DNA of 43,455 nt from Erysipelotrichaceae bacterium (GTDB taxonomy: Bacteria; Bacillota_I; Bacilli_A; Erysipelotrichales; Erysipelotrichaceae). The stretch spans positions 1 to 43,455 of the forward strand of contig SVBO01000006.1 in the NCBI GenBank assembly GCA_015058845.1, written 5' to 3'. The notes beneath the pieces are model-generated. The model did no database searches and was not told where the DNA came from. It worked only from the letters and a program-made list of their open reading frames with translations. Below are positions 27,269-35,301 of the stretch, one piece after another (position 1 is the stretch's first letter; each line of letters starts with the position of its first letter). The position numbers and the translations under genes are program-made.

Positions 27269-28544
27269 ATTAAGTGAAAAGTATCGTGAGAAGGTATATA
27301 CTGAGAAACTAGAGAATGGTCTTCATGTAGTGATCATTAATAAGGAAGGCTATGTGAGATCTCATGCTTTATTCATGACACCTTTTGGAGCCATGAAGTC
27401 TAAGATGTATAGTGAAGATAAAGAAATCGTTACTTTTAAAGATGGTCTAGCGCATTTCTTAGAACATAAGATGTTTGAGAGTAAAGAGGGAGATATTATG
27501 GATCGATTCTCTGCGATGGGGATCAGTGCCAATGCCTTCACATCTTACAATGAGACAGTGTACTACTTCTCAACATCCTTTGATATTCAAGAACCATTAG
27601 AGTTACTATTAGACTTCGTTCAAGAGTTAGACTGTGATGAAGCTAGTGTAGAGAAAGAAAAAGGGATCATTGTACAAGAACTTAGAATGTATGCACAGAT
27701 GAGTGATGCTAAGTTCGTACAAGAGATGTTCTCTTCCTTATATAAAGCACATCCATTATCGATCGATATCGGTGGAAGCGAAGAGAGTGTGAATAGTACT
27801 ACTGTAGAAGACTTATACCAATGCTATGAATTAAACTATCATCCACAGAACATGACATTGATCGTAGTTAGTGGAGAAGATCCTAATAAGATCATGGAGA
27901 TCGTTAAGAACAATCAATCTAAGAAGCAGTTCAAAGATCTTCCAAAATTAGAGATCTATTCATACAATGAACCAAAAGAAGTAAACAGAGAGAAATATAG
28001 TTTCCAAATGGATATTACACAACCAAGATTTGGACTAGCATTCAAACTATGTGGTATCAATGATGATAGAGAAAGATATACATTAGATCTAGCCTTAAAG
28101 ATCTTGATGGAATCTTACTTCTCAACTAGTAATGTATATGTACAGAAGTGGTTAGATGAGAGATTGATCAATGATTCCTTTGTATATGATAGTGAGATCG
28201 GTAGAGACTATGGTTATATTATGTTAGTCAGTGAAACTGAGAAAATGGATGCTCTAAAAGAAGAATTCTTGAGGGTATGTCATGAAATGGTCGAAAAGGG
28301 CATTGATGATTCTTTATTAAGTAGTATTAAGAAACGTTTGTATGGTATGCAGATCAAATTAATGAATCGTTTTGAAGATTATGCGATTGCATACGGTAGA
28401 TTTTACTATAATGGGATCGATTTCTTTGAATCGTTAGATATATTAAGTAATATTACGAAAGAGGATGTGAAACGTTCGATCGAACATATTACCTTAGAAC
28501 ACATGGCTGAAGTACATTTGTTGCCATTAAATAGTGATGAGTAG
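27261..28544 (+). CDS. ymfH: M16-family zinc metallopeptidase (YmfH-like)
   Basis: This 427-residue M16 peptidase has the inverted zinc motif HxxEH in 'GLAHFLEHKMFES' (H65, E68, H69), with the downstream Glu in 'EKEKGIIVQELRM' (about 133). It is the catalytic partner of the preceding gene. Start is ATG 27261, eight bases inside the previous gene. Related Bacillus and bacteriocin proteins (YmfF/YmfH, AlbE/AlbF) process peptides or act in anaerobic peptide maturation; the substrate here is unknown. A strong terminator follows. Confidence 0.9.
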   Translation: MSRLSEKYREKVYTEKLENGLHVVIINKEGYVRSHALFMTPFGAMKSKMYSEDKEIVTFKDGLAHFLEHKMFESKEGDIMDRFSAMGISANAFTSYNETVYYFSTSFDIQEPLELLLDFVQELDCDEASVEKEKGIIVQELRMYAQMSDAKFVQEMFSSLYKAHPLSIDIGGSEESVNSTTVEDLYQCYELNYHPQNMTLIVVSGEDPNKIMEIVKNNQSKKQFKDLPKLEIYSYNEPKEVNREKYSFQMDITQPRFGLAFKLCGINDDRERYTLDLALKILMESYFSTSNVYVQKWLDERLINDSFVYDSEIGRDYGYIMLVSETEKMDALKEEFLRVCHEMVEKGIDDSLLSSIKKRLYGMQIKLMNRFEDYAIAYGRFYYNGIDFFESLDILSNITKEDVKRSIEHITLEHMAEVHLLPLNSDE

Positions 28545-28572
28545 ACATGGGGAGATTATCCCCATGTCTTTT
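28544..28572 (+). terminator. Rho-independent terminator after the M16 pair
   Basis: GACATGGGG (28544-28552), a seven-base loop and CCCCATGTC (28560-28568) form nine pairs followed by TTTT. Confidence 0.9.
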
Positions 28573-28617
28573 AGATAGGTGAAAATAATTATTGGAAATA
28601 AGTGAATAAAGAAAACG

Positions 28618-28935
28618 TCACGGCTGAATAAATGAAACTTTCTCAGCAATCAACTCAAGAGCTTGAAACGTATTTCCCTCCTTGCTTTGCAGCTCTTTCG
28701 CTTGCATACGCCCTTTGATCCCTAATATGGAACCAACCTTACAGTACTGGGCAGTCGATTCCGCAATCCCACGCCAAAGAGTAATAGGGAAAATATCGAC
28801 CTCATATTCACCATTACTATTAGGAAAATTGCGTGGTACACTCAACTTGATCGTGCACATTTTGTTCCCCAGAGCAGTCTCTTTGATCTCTGGAGCTTCT
28901 GTCAGTGTACCTACCAATACCATAGTATTAATCAT
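28618..28935 (-). CDS. Short single-stranded DNA-binding protein paralogue
   Basis: This 105-residue OB-fold SSB has 'MINTMVLVGTLTEAPEI' at the start, 'ITLWRGIAESTAQYCKVGS' in the middle and 'GIKGRMQAKELQSKEGNTFQA' towards the end, which are SSB hallmarks. It stops at the OB fold and has no Gly/Gln linker or acidic DDDIPF-type tip, so it is likely a secondary SSB (like Bacillus SsbB) rather than the replicative one. AAAGGAGG lies eight bases upstream on the minus strand and a TATAAT is present (28964-28959). It is the only convincing minus-strand gene here. Confidence 0.88.
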   Translation of the reverse strand: MINTMVLVGTLTEAPEIKETALGNKMCTIKLSVPRNFPNSNGEYEVDIFPITLWRGIAESTAQYCKVGSILGIKGRMQAKELQSKEGNTFQALELIAEKVSFIQP

Positions 28936-29180
28936 TACATATCCTCCTTTCCAAAGCTATTATAGTACAAATCAAAACACAATGCACATCGCCATATTCT
29001 TAATATTCCCTATAGAAAATTGTAAATAATACTCCAAAACTAAACAAAAAATCTTCATTTCTTATTAATTTACCAAATATACCCAAAAATAAAATAAATT
29101 CACTACCTTGTGTGTTATTATTCAGTTTTAAACCCCTTTGTGCTATAATGAGATATATAGTTGTGAAAGGATGATGCACT
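28936..29180. other. AT-rich divergent intergenic region
   Basis: This separates the leftward SSB gene from rightward pdp. It holds the SSB -10 (28959-28964, minus strand) and the pdp promoter. Between 28990 and 29100 the sequence is AT-rich with A-tracts and no open frame, hairpin or repeat that I can support. Confidence 0.6.
29141..29149 (+). promoter_or_regulatory. Extended -10 promoter of pdp
   Basis: TGCTATAAT is a perfect extended -10. The expected -35 position (29121-29126) reads TTCAGT, weak, as is common for extended -10 promoters. The pdp ATG is 31 bases downstream. Confidence 0.65.
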
Positions 29181-30482
29181 ATGCGTTTTGTAGATATTAT
29201 TGCAAAGAAAAGAGATCGATTAGAATTAACTAAGGAAGAGATACAATTCTGGATCAATGGGATCGTAGATGGTTCGATTCCAGATTATCAATCTAGTTCT
29301 TTACTAATGGCGATCGTATTAAATGGTATGAATAGTAAAGAAACAGCGGCTCTTACAGAGGCTATGATGTACAGTGGAGATGTCATCGATCTATCTGGTA
29401 TCGAAGGGATCAAAGCAGATAAGCATTCTACTGGTGGAGTAGGGGATAAGACTTCTTTAGCTCTAGGGCCTATGGTAGCGGCTTGTGGATTAAAGGTTGC
29501 TAAGATGAGTGGTAGAGGTCTTGGTCATACTGGTGGTACTTTAGATAAACTAGAATCTATTGAGGGTTTTAGTTGTGAAATAGAGGATGAAGATTTCAAG
29601 AAACAAGTGAATGAGTGTGGTATTGCGATCATTGGGCAAACTGCTAAGTTAGTGCCTGCTGATAAGACTTTATATGCACTACGTGATGTAACTGCTACTG
29701 TACCTGCTATTCCATTAATCGCTTCTAGTATTATGTCTAAGAAGTTAGCAAGTGGGTCTGATACGATCTTATTAGATGTTAAGTTTGGAGAAGGAGCGTT
29801 CATGAAGACAGTGGACGATGCTCGTGAACTTGCTAGAGCTATGATCGCGATCGGTAAGGAGCTTGGTAGAGATACTAGAGCTATGATCAGTGATATGAAT
29901 CAACCTTTAGGTAATGCGATCGGAAATGCGATCGAGGTCAAAGAGGCTGTGGATACATTACATGGTAAGGGGCCTGAAGATTTCACAGAGTTATGTTTAC
30001 AAGCAGGTGAGATCATGTTGTTACAAGGTGGTGTATATGCTACTAAGGAAGAGGCTCGTAAAGCGTTGATCCAGACGATCGAAGATGGTTCTGCGTTTGG
30101 TAAGTTAAAGGATATGGTGGCTTCTCAGGCTGGGAATGTTGCTATGTTAGAAGATACTTCATTACTACCACAAGCTAAATATGTATTAGAAATGAAATCC
30201 GTACAAACAGGATATATCCAGAATCTAAATGCCCTAGAAATGGGTACCCTTGCTATGCGTCTAGGCGCTGGTAGAGCAACTAAGGCAGATTCTATCGATC
30301 ATAGTGTTGGTATTGTATTAAATGCTAAGAAGAGTGATCATGTGAATATGGGAGATGTGCTTGCATTAGTGTATACAAATCAAGAATTGACACCAGAGTG
30401 GATCGAAGATTTCTATGGTGCATATAAGTTCAGTACTGTGGTGGTAGAAAGAGATCCTATTATCTTTGATGTGTTACAATAG
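29181..30482 (+). CDS. pdp: Pyrimidine-nucleoside phosphorylase
   Basis: This 433-residue enzyme phosphorolyses uridine, thymidine and deoxyuridine to base and (deoxy)ribose 1-phosphate. The phosphate-binding signature 'KADKHSTGGVGDKTSL' lies near residues 78-93, followed by 'MSGRGLGHTGGTLDKLES' (about 115-132) and 'DVKFGEGAFMKT' (about 198). AAAGGATGATGC precedes the ATG. The Gly-rich loops and Lys/Arg/Ser substrate residues of the family are intact. In several Bacillaceae pdp sits next to dacF and the spoIIA operon; here they are separated by a 3.5-kb accessory island. Confidence 0.95.
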   Translation: MRFVDIIAKKRDRLELTKEEIQFWINGIVDGSIPDYQSSSLLMAIVLNGMNSKETAALTEAMMYSGDVIDLSGIEGIKADKHSTGGVGDKTSLALGPMVAACGLKVAKMSGRGLGHTGGTLDKLESIEGFSCEIEDEDFKKQVNECGIAIIGQTAKLVPADKTLYALRDVTATVPAIPLIASSIMSKKLASGSDTILLDVKFGEGAFMKTVDDARELARAMIAIGKELGRDTRAMISDMNQPLGNAIGNAIEVKEAVDTLHGKGPEDFTELCLQAGEIMLLQGGVYATKEEARKALIQTIEDGSAFGKLKDMVASQAGNVAMLEDTSLLPQAKYVLEMKSVQTGYIQNLNALEMGTLAMRLGAGRATKADSIDHSVGIVLNAKKSDHVNMGDVLALVYTNQELTPEWIEDFYGAYKFSTVVVERDPIIFDVLQ

Positions 30483-30503
30483 AGAGCATAAGCTCTCTTT
30501 TTG
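30481..30503 (+). terminator. Rho-independent terminator after pdp
   Basis: AGAGAGC (30481-30487), loop ATAA and GCTCTCT (30492-30498) are followed by TTTTG. The stop codon overlaps the 5' arm. Confidence 0.88.
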
Positions 30504-30515
30504 TATAATTTAGTA

Positions 30516-30545
30516 TTGTATCTTTCTATAGGATTAGTATATAAT
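30516..30545 (+). promoter_or_regulatory. Promoter of the AGAC-repeat leader
   Basis: TTGTAT (30516-30521), an 18-base spacer and TATAAT (30540-30545) predict a start near 30552, so the repeat, the short ORF and the following terminator would all be in the transcript. Confidence 0.6.
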
Positions 30546-30587
30546 TTATATGTAAGTATATGTTCTGTATATAAGGGGTTGAATTAT

Positions 30588-30650
<63 letters not shown>

Positions 30651-30683
30651 TAGATTACTATCTAGGTTTTATATGGATAAATG

Positions 30684-30724
30684 GACGTGTTTTTAGTGTG
30701 GACTAAGAATACGTCTTTTATTAT
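30684..30724 (+). terminator. Strong intrinsic terminator/attenuator in the leader
   Basis: A 14-pair stem is formed by 30684-30697 (GACGTGTTTTTAGT) and 30702-30715 (ACTAAGAATACGTC) with loop GTGG and two G.T wobbles, followed by TTTTATTAT. It lies between the repeat ORF and the surface-protein gene. It would end transcripts from the promoter at 30516 unless ribosomes or another factor disturb it. Confidence 0.85.
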
Positions 30725-30729
30725 ATCTC

Positions 30730-30745
30730 AAACATAAGTATGTTT
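30730..30745 (+). repeat. Perfect inverted repeat, operator candidate
   Basis: AAACATA-AG-TATGTTT, seven bases per arm, lies between the terminator and the ribosome site of the surface-protein gene. Only weak -10-like sequences (TATGTT, TACTAT) overlap or follow it, so an independent promoter is uncertain. It may be a protein-binding site or a small RNA hairpin. Confidence 0.5.
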
Positions 30746-30768
30746 ACTATGGTAAAGGAGGGTTGTTT

Positions 30769-31881
30769 ATGTTGAAGAGAATTAAGGGTTTACTATGTAT
30801 TTGGTTAGTGGTGCTTATGTTTATAGGGACAGTAAGTGCGAGTCCGTATCCTGTTTGGATACTTAAAGATGATGAGAGTCCTGTTTCTGGTAATTCTGTT
30901 GGAGAATTAAAATTATTTCAAGTTAATGAAAATGAGGTCTTAAAGAATAATGTAGAAATTAACGAATTCTTAAATGAGTTAGCTCCTGGTTTAGAATTGT
31001 CTGGTTGGGATATATGGTATACAGAGCAGTCTGGGACAATATATAGTGGAAAAGTGCAAGAAGAAGGATATGATAGTGACTTGAAATGTGAAAATGGATT
31101 TTATGGTTCCTCCTGGATTTATGTGCCTAAATTCAGTCCTATTCAAACTACTCCTGTAGAACTTCCAAAAACAGACGTATACTTCAGTGTAGACGGAGAA
31201 ACATGGAGAACATATAGTATTACTAGAGGAGAAGATATAAAGATGCCAGAAGTACCTAAAAAAGAAGGATATGTAGGTACATGGGATCATGATGGTAAAG
31301 GTATTAGAACTACTACAACTATCAATGCAGTTTATACTAAACTAGCTAATACTACAGATCTAAGTGCTTATTCTAACGATCAATTAGAGATCTATAAGAA
31401 CTCACGTGTACATACTCTTCTAAATGAAGATGATATTACTATAGGTGGATATATGTTTAAGTATAAAACTGATTGTAATAAGCCTGATTCTATTTGGAGA
31501 GAGATCATCTTTGTAAGAGAAGATAACTATGATACTAAGTATGCATATCGTAAACAAGCAGATAGTGTCTATGCAACATGGTTGAATGATAATCCAAATG
31601 CTACTGCTAATGGTAAGTATGATCTAGATTATGCGAATTATAGTGTTACATTTGATGTAGATGAAGTGAATGCTTATGATAGTAATACACCAGTAGGTAA
31701 AATGGAAAGTGGTTCATACTTGATGTATATGCGTATTAGTGATGGTGTAAATAGTAATATTATGCCATTAGTAGATAGAGTACTAACAGATGGTACTACT
31801 ATGGAGAATACTGGTACATTACCTAAGGGATTTGAAGTAGTAGATCAAGAGACTAGAGTATTACGCTATGTAATTGAATAG
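30769..31881 (+). CDS. Secreted protein with Listeria-Bacteroides (beta-grasp) repeat
   Basis: This 370-residue exported protein has a signal peptide (about 1-26, ending 'GTVSA-SPYP'). The region about 140-190 ('VYFSVDGETWRTYSI', 'MPEVPKKEGYVGTW', 'TTINAVYTK') matches the Listeria-Bacteroides/Flg_new beta-grasp repeat seen in surface adhesins. The remaining N- and C-terminal regions are not recognised. There is no LPXTG or membrane anchor, so it is probably secreted or loosely wall-bound. AAAGGAGGG serves ATG 30769 (a TTG lies six bases earlier). It may be phase-variable through the upstream AGAC leader, and a glycosylation pair follows. Confidence 0.78.
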   Translation: MLKRIKGLLCIWLVVLMFIGTVSASPYPVWILKDDESPVSGNSVGELKLFQVNENEVLKNNVEINEFLNELAPGLELSGWDIWYTEQSGTIYSGKVQEEGYDSDLKCENGFYGSSWIYVPKFSPIQTTPVELPKTDVYFSVDGETWRTYSITRGEDIKMPEVPKKEGYVGTWDHDGKGIRTTTTINAVYTKLANTTDLSAYSNDQLEIYKNSRVHTLLNEDDITIGGYMFKYKTDCNKPDSIWREIIFVREDNYDTKYAYRKQADSVYATWLNDNPNATANGKYDLDYANYSVTFDVDEVNAYDSNTPVGKMESGSYLMYMRISDGVNSNIMPLVDRVLTDGTTMENTGTLPKGFEVVDQETRVLRYVIE

Positions 31882-31886
31882 ATAAT

Positions 31887-31910
31887 AGGAGATGGGATCC
31901 CATCTCCTTT
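31887..31910 (+). terminator. Palindromic terminator after the secreted-protein gene
   Basis: A perfect 22-base palindrome (31887-31908), AGGAGATGG - GATC - CCATCTCCT, forms a nine-pair stem with a GATC loop, followed by a short T run. The weak tail lowers confidence. Confidence 0.7.
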
Positions 31911-31983
31911 CTACTAATACCTTGTAAATATATATATATACTTAAATATAATGAATATATAAGAAGTAATAAGAGGAATAGTT

Positions 31984-33273
31984 ATGAATAATATTGTAAA
32001 GAGCATCATGAAGCATATTGGAATATACATAGTCACTATAATAATACTATGGGGAGCATTGATAGTAAGTGCCTCTATTCCTAATGAGAGTATAAGAGAG
32101 AATATGGAGAAGAGCGTATATACATACTCTAACGTGGAACCATTCGAGATCACTCAAGAACAACAATTAAATTCAACAGCAGATCATTATGCAGATACTA
32201 TTTCTTTAAATATCGCATGGAACATGGGTGTAGGAGATAGTATCACTAGTTCTATCGATACGAAGTATTACGATGGAGAAGAACTAGGAGAGAATGCAGG
32301 TTTATACTATACTGTAATAGAAGGTAAAGAACCTAATATTGACTACACTAGATATTGGCATGGTAACTCTATCTTTATTCGTGTATTACATCTAGTAACA
32401 GATGTAGAGGGGATCAAGACTATTGGACTTGTAACACTAGGTATACTTGTTAGTATTTCTTTATATATGTTACGTAAGAATATCGGTATAGCTCTATGTC
32501 TAGTATTATCTTTACTAGCAGTACATACTTGGAATATCCGATTAGCCCTAGAATACCAACCAGCCTTTATCCTTACGTTTCTATTACTACCAATCTATTT
32601 ATATCTCGAAAGAAAAGGAGATCATTATCTAAGCTATTTAAGTGTCATAGGTGGTGTATCGATCGCTTTCTTTGACTTCCTTACAACAGAAACCATGACG
32701 ATCTTATTACCCCTAGCCATCGTACTATGTGTACGTTGTAAAGAGGAGAGATCGGGTACCTTCTCTAAGAACTTACCACTCATCATTCAATGTGGTGCTA
32801 TATGGGGCATATCGTATGTATCTACCTTTATTACGAAGTGGAGCTTAGCTTCTATCATCACAAAAGAGAATGCCTTTACGAATGCATTAAGTTCTGTAGG
32901 AGAGCGTGTAAGTGGAGATCTAACACACTTTGCTGAAGCACCAGATTCTTTCCTATCTGCACCATTAGCCAATATCATGATGGTATTTGGTGGCCCATCA
33001 CGAGTAAACTATATCCGATTACTGATCTTCACAACCTTCTCATTACTGATCCTATTCTCTATCTGGTATCTATTTAGAAGTACTAGACCTAAGAAAGAGA
33101 TAGTGAAGTGCTTAGGCTTCTTAGCTAGTGTCGTATTCGTACGTTACCTAGTCTTGAATAATCATTCCTATCTACATTGTTTCTTTACCTATAGAGCCAT
33201 GATCACAGTCATCTTTGCATTATTTGCCTCTCTGTATCTCAATATCTCTTTAAAACAGGAGAAGAGAAAATGA
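31984..33273 (+). CDS. Polytopic membrane protein, GT-C glycosyltransferase-like
   Basis: This 429-residue protein has an N-terminal helix (about 10-30), a roughly 100-residue extracytoplasmic segment with 'EGKEPNIDYTRYWHGNSIFIR', then about nine further helices. 'YLSVIGGVSIAFFDFLTTET' lies in the helical part. The overall layout, a first helix, large outer loop and many helices, is like lipid-linked-sugar-dependent GT-C enzymes, but I see no decisive motif. It overlaps a GT2 glycosyltransferase gene by four bases; such pairs (lipid-sugar synthase plus membrane transferase) often decorate surface proteins or polymers. AGAGG ribosome site. Confidence 0.65.
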   Translation: MNNIVKSIMKHIGIYIVTIIILWGALIVSASIPNESIRENMEKSVYTYSNVEPFEITQEQQLNSTADHYADTISLNIAWNMGVGDSITSSIDTKYYDGEELGENAGLYYTVIEGKEPNIDYTRYWHGNSIFIRVLHLVTDVEGIKTIGLVTLGILVSISLYMLRKNIGIALCLVLSLLAVHTWNIRLALEYQPAFILTFLLLPIYLYLERKGDHYLSYLSVIGGVSIAFFDFLTTETMTILLPLAIVLCVRCKEERSGTFSKNLPLIIQCGAIWGISYVSTFITKWSLASIITKENAFTNALSSVGERVSGDLTHFAEAPDSFLSAPLANIMMVFGGPSRVNYIRLLIFTTFSLLILFSIWYLFRSTRPKKEIVKCLGFLASVVFVRYLVLNNHSYLHCFFTYRAMITVIFALFASLYLNISLKQEKRK

Positions 33274-33956
33274 TCGAATTCACGATCTTACTACCTTGTT
33301 TAAATGAAGCAGATTCACTAGCATTCTGTATTCAAGAAGCGAAAGAGAGTATAAAGAGAGAGAAAATAGAGGCAGAGATATTGATAGCGGATAATGGGTC
33401 TAGTGATGGTTCCGTGGATATTGCTAGAGAGAATGGGGCTAGAGTTATTTCGGTAGTAGAGAGAGGCTATGGGGCTTGTTTGAGAGGTGGTATAGAGGAT
33501 GCTAGAGGGAAGTATATTATTATGGCAGATAGTGATGGGAGTTATGATCTTTCTAACTTAGGACCTTTTATAGAGGGAATACGACAAGGATATTCACTTG
33601 TGATCGGTAATAGGTTCAAAGGAGGAATAGAGAGTGGAGCTATGCCTTGGTTACATAAACTAGGAGTACCATTTCTATCCCTACTAGCAAGACTTCGATT
33701 TAAGTGTAATGTATATGACTTCCACTGTGGACTAAGATCATTCGATAGAGAAGAAGCCTTAGCTTTGGATCTAACATGTACAGGTATGGAATTTGCAACA
33801 GAGATCATCGCTAAATTCGCAATGAGTAAAGCTAAGATCTTAGAAGTACCAACAATACTCAGAAAAGATAAACGACAAACAAGTACACGCCATCTACGTA
33901 CATTCAAAGATGGTTTCAGACATTTGAAGTATATTCTACTGTATCATAAGTACTAA
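33270..33956 (+). CDS. Family 2 glycosyltransferase (DPM1/GtrB-like)
   Basis: This 228-residue GT-A enzyme starts 'TILLPCLNEADSLAFCIQEA'. It has 'LIADNGSSDGSVDIA' (about 40-54), 'VVERGYGACLRGGIEDARG' (about 62-80) and the 'ADSDGSYD' metal-binding DxD region (about 90), typical of polyprenyl-phosphate sugar synthases. No C-terminal membrane helices are present, so it is the soluble, membrane-peripheral type that makes a lipid-linked sugar. Its substrate is unknown. It overlaps the membrane protein upstream by four bases and probably feeds it. Confidence 0.88.
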   Translation: MIEFTILLPCLNEADSLAFCIQEAKESIKREKIEAEILIADNGSSDGSVDIARENGARVISVVERGYGACLRGGIEDARGKYIIMADSDGSYDLSNLGPFIEGIRQGYSLVIGNRFKGGIESGAMPWLHKLGVPFLSLLARLRFKCNVYDFHCGLRSFDREEALALDLTCTGMEFATEIIAKFAMSKAKILEVPTILRKDKRQTSTRHLRTFKDGFRHLKYILLYHKY

Positions 33957-33968
33957 CTATAAATAACT

Positions 33969-34000
33969 AAGGGCTAGAGGACATCTAGTCCTTTTATTTC
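33969..34000 (+). terminator. Rho-independent terminator ending the accessory island
   Basis: AAGGGCTAGA (33969-33978), loop GGACA and TCTAGTCCTT (33984-33993) form ten pairs (one G.T), followed by a T-rich tail. Confidence 0.88.
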
Positions 34001-34002
34001 CC

Positions 34003-34031
34003 GTATACTTTCTCTCTCATCTACATACAGT
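34003..34031 (+). promoter_or_regulatory. Sigma-E-like sporulation promoter of dacF
   Basis: CATACAGT (34024-34031) matches the sigma-E -10 CATACAnT exactly. GTATACT (34003-34009) is a partial match to the -35 and the spacer is 14 bases, as expected. In Bacillus dacF is forespore (sigma-F/G) expressed, so a mother-cell promoter would differ. The spacing to ATG 34049 is normal. Confidence 0.45.
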
Positions 34032-34048
34032 ATACTGAGGTGAACTAC

Positions 34049-35194
34049 ATGCATAAAGTATTCAGTATCCTTCTATTCCTATGCATTACAATACTATATA
34101 TACCTAATATCCAAGCAGATGCTTATACACCCAATTCTAAAGCCTCATTTCTAATAGAAGTGAGTAGTGAGAGAGTCTTGTATGCTAAGAATGAGAATGA
34201 GCGTTTATATCCTGCTTCTATGACTAAGATGATGAGTTTGTATCTGATCATGGAGGCGATTAATCAAGGACATTTGAACTATACAGATGAAGTAGTGATC
34301 AGTGAACATGCCGCTAGTATGGGAGGATCCCAAATTTGGCTCAAACCCTATGAGATCATGAGTGTAGATGCTTTGCTAAGAGCAGTGGCAATTGCTTCGG
34401 CGAATGATGCTGTGGTGGCACTAGCTGAGAAGATCGCGGTGAGTGAAGAGAACTTTGTTACGCTCATGAATCAACAGGCGCAGGAATGGGGATTAGAGAA
34501 TACACACTTCATGAATACGAGTGGTCTACATCATGAGGAACATTATTCTACGGCAAAAGATATGGCGATCATTGCTTTACATTTGATCCAAGAGGGAAAA
34601 GAAAAATTACTTTCCTATACAAGTATGTATGATAGTTATGTAAGAGAGGAAAGTGATGCAGAGGTATGGTTAGTGAATACGAATAAACTATTACGTACAT
34701 TAGAGGGTACGGATGGTTTAAAGACCGGTTATACTTCACAGGCAGGATATTGTATTACACTCACAACAAAAAAGGATGGATTGAGATTAGTAGGAGTGGT
34801 AATGAAGGAGCCTACGAATAAGATCAGAGACCAAGAGGTTCGCAAACTTATGGAATATGGTTTCTCATTGTATACTAGTACCATACTGCATCAAAAGGGA
34901 GAGAGTGTGGCAGTCTTCCACGATATTCAAGGAAAACCATCAACAAGTGAATTATATGTCGAAGATGATGTGAAGTTACATTATCTGAAAGATAGTGATG
35001 AGGCTAAGTATGATAGCCAACTAACACTTCTTCCCTATACCTTACCATTACAGGCTGGACAAATGATCGGTGTGATGGAGTATAGGAGTGATGATGGGAC
35101 AAAGAGTATCGTAGATGTGTTTATTAAGGATCATATAGAGAAACTATCGTATTGGGATTATGTGGTATTAGCTTTATCTGAACTAATTATATAA
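34049..35194 (+). CDS. dacF: D-alanyl-D-alanine carboxypeptidase (DacF-like)
   Basis: This 381-residue S11 penicillin-binding protein trims pentapeptide stems, in Bacillus for spore cortex. A signal peptide ends near residue 25 ('NIQADA'). The SxxK motif is S57-M-T-K60 in 'LYPASMTKMM', the SxN motif is in 'AIASANDAVVAL' and KTG lies in 'GLKTGYTSQAG'. GAGG at 34037-34040 is eight bases before ATG 34049; an in-frame GTG at 34040 overlaps it. It precedes the spoIIA operon as in Bacillus, though separated by a terminator and a promoter region. A C-terminal domain follows the catalytic one. Confidence 0.9.
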   Translation: MHKVFSILLFLCITILYIPNIQADAYTPNSKASFLIEVSSERVLYAKNENERLYPASMTKMMSLYLIMEAINQGHLNYTDEVVISEHAASMGGSQIWLKPYEIMSVDALLRAVAIASANDAVVALAEKIAVSEENFVTLMNQQAQEWGLENTHFMNTSGLHHEEHYSTAKDMAIIALHLIQEGKEKLLSYTSMYDSYVREESDAEVWLVNTNKLLRTLEGTDGLKTGYTSQAGYCITLTTKKDGLRLVGVVMKEPTNKIRDQEVRKLMEYGFSLYTSTILHQKGESVAVFHDIQGKPSTSELYVEDDVKLHYLKDSDEAKYDSQLTLLPYTLPLQAGQMIGVMEYRSDDGTKSIVDVFIKDHIEKLSYWDYVVLALSELII

Positions 35195-35219
35195 GAGGGA
35201 TGATTCCCTCTTTATTTTC
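35193..35219 (+). terminator. Rho-independent terminator between dacF and spoIIAA
   Basis: AAGAGGGA (35193-35200), loop TGAT and TCCCTCTT (35205-35212) form eight pairs with a T-rich tail, so spoIIA needs its own promoter. Confidence 0.88.
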
Positions 35220-35242
35220 TTTTGTAGTATTCTGACATGATT

Positions 35243-35249
35243 TGTCGAA
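35243..35249 (+). promoter_or_regulatory. Spo0A box upstream of spoIIAA
   Basis: TGTCGAA is a perfect Spo0A binding heptamer 52 bases before the spoIIAA start. A partial inverted copy (TTCTGACA, 35230-35237) lies eight bases upstream. In Bacillus spoIIA is activated by phosphorylated Spo0A at a sigma-H promoter. Here the sigma-H elements are not certain: AGTATTC (35226-35232) with CGAAT (35246-35250) at 13-base spacing is one option. Confidence 0.6.
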
Positions 35250-35301
35250 TATCCCATTGTCATCTGAAATATCGTGTATGATTATCATTGGAGGTAAGAA
35301 T

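Noticed and set aside
31877-31912. LPXTG or membrane anchor at the end of the secreted protein
   Set aside because: The C-terminus ends without a hydrophobic helix, basic tail or sorting motif.
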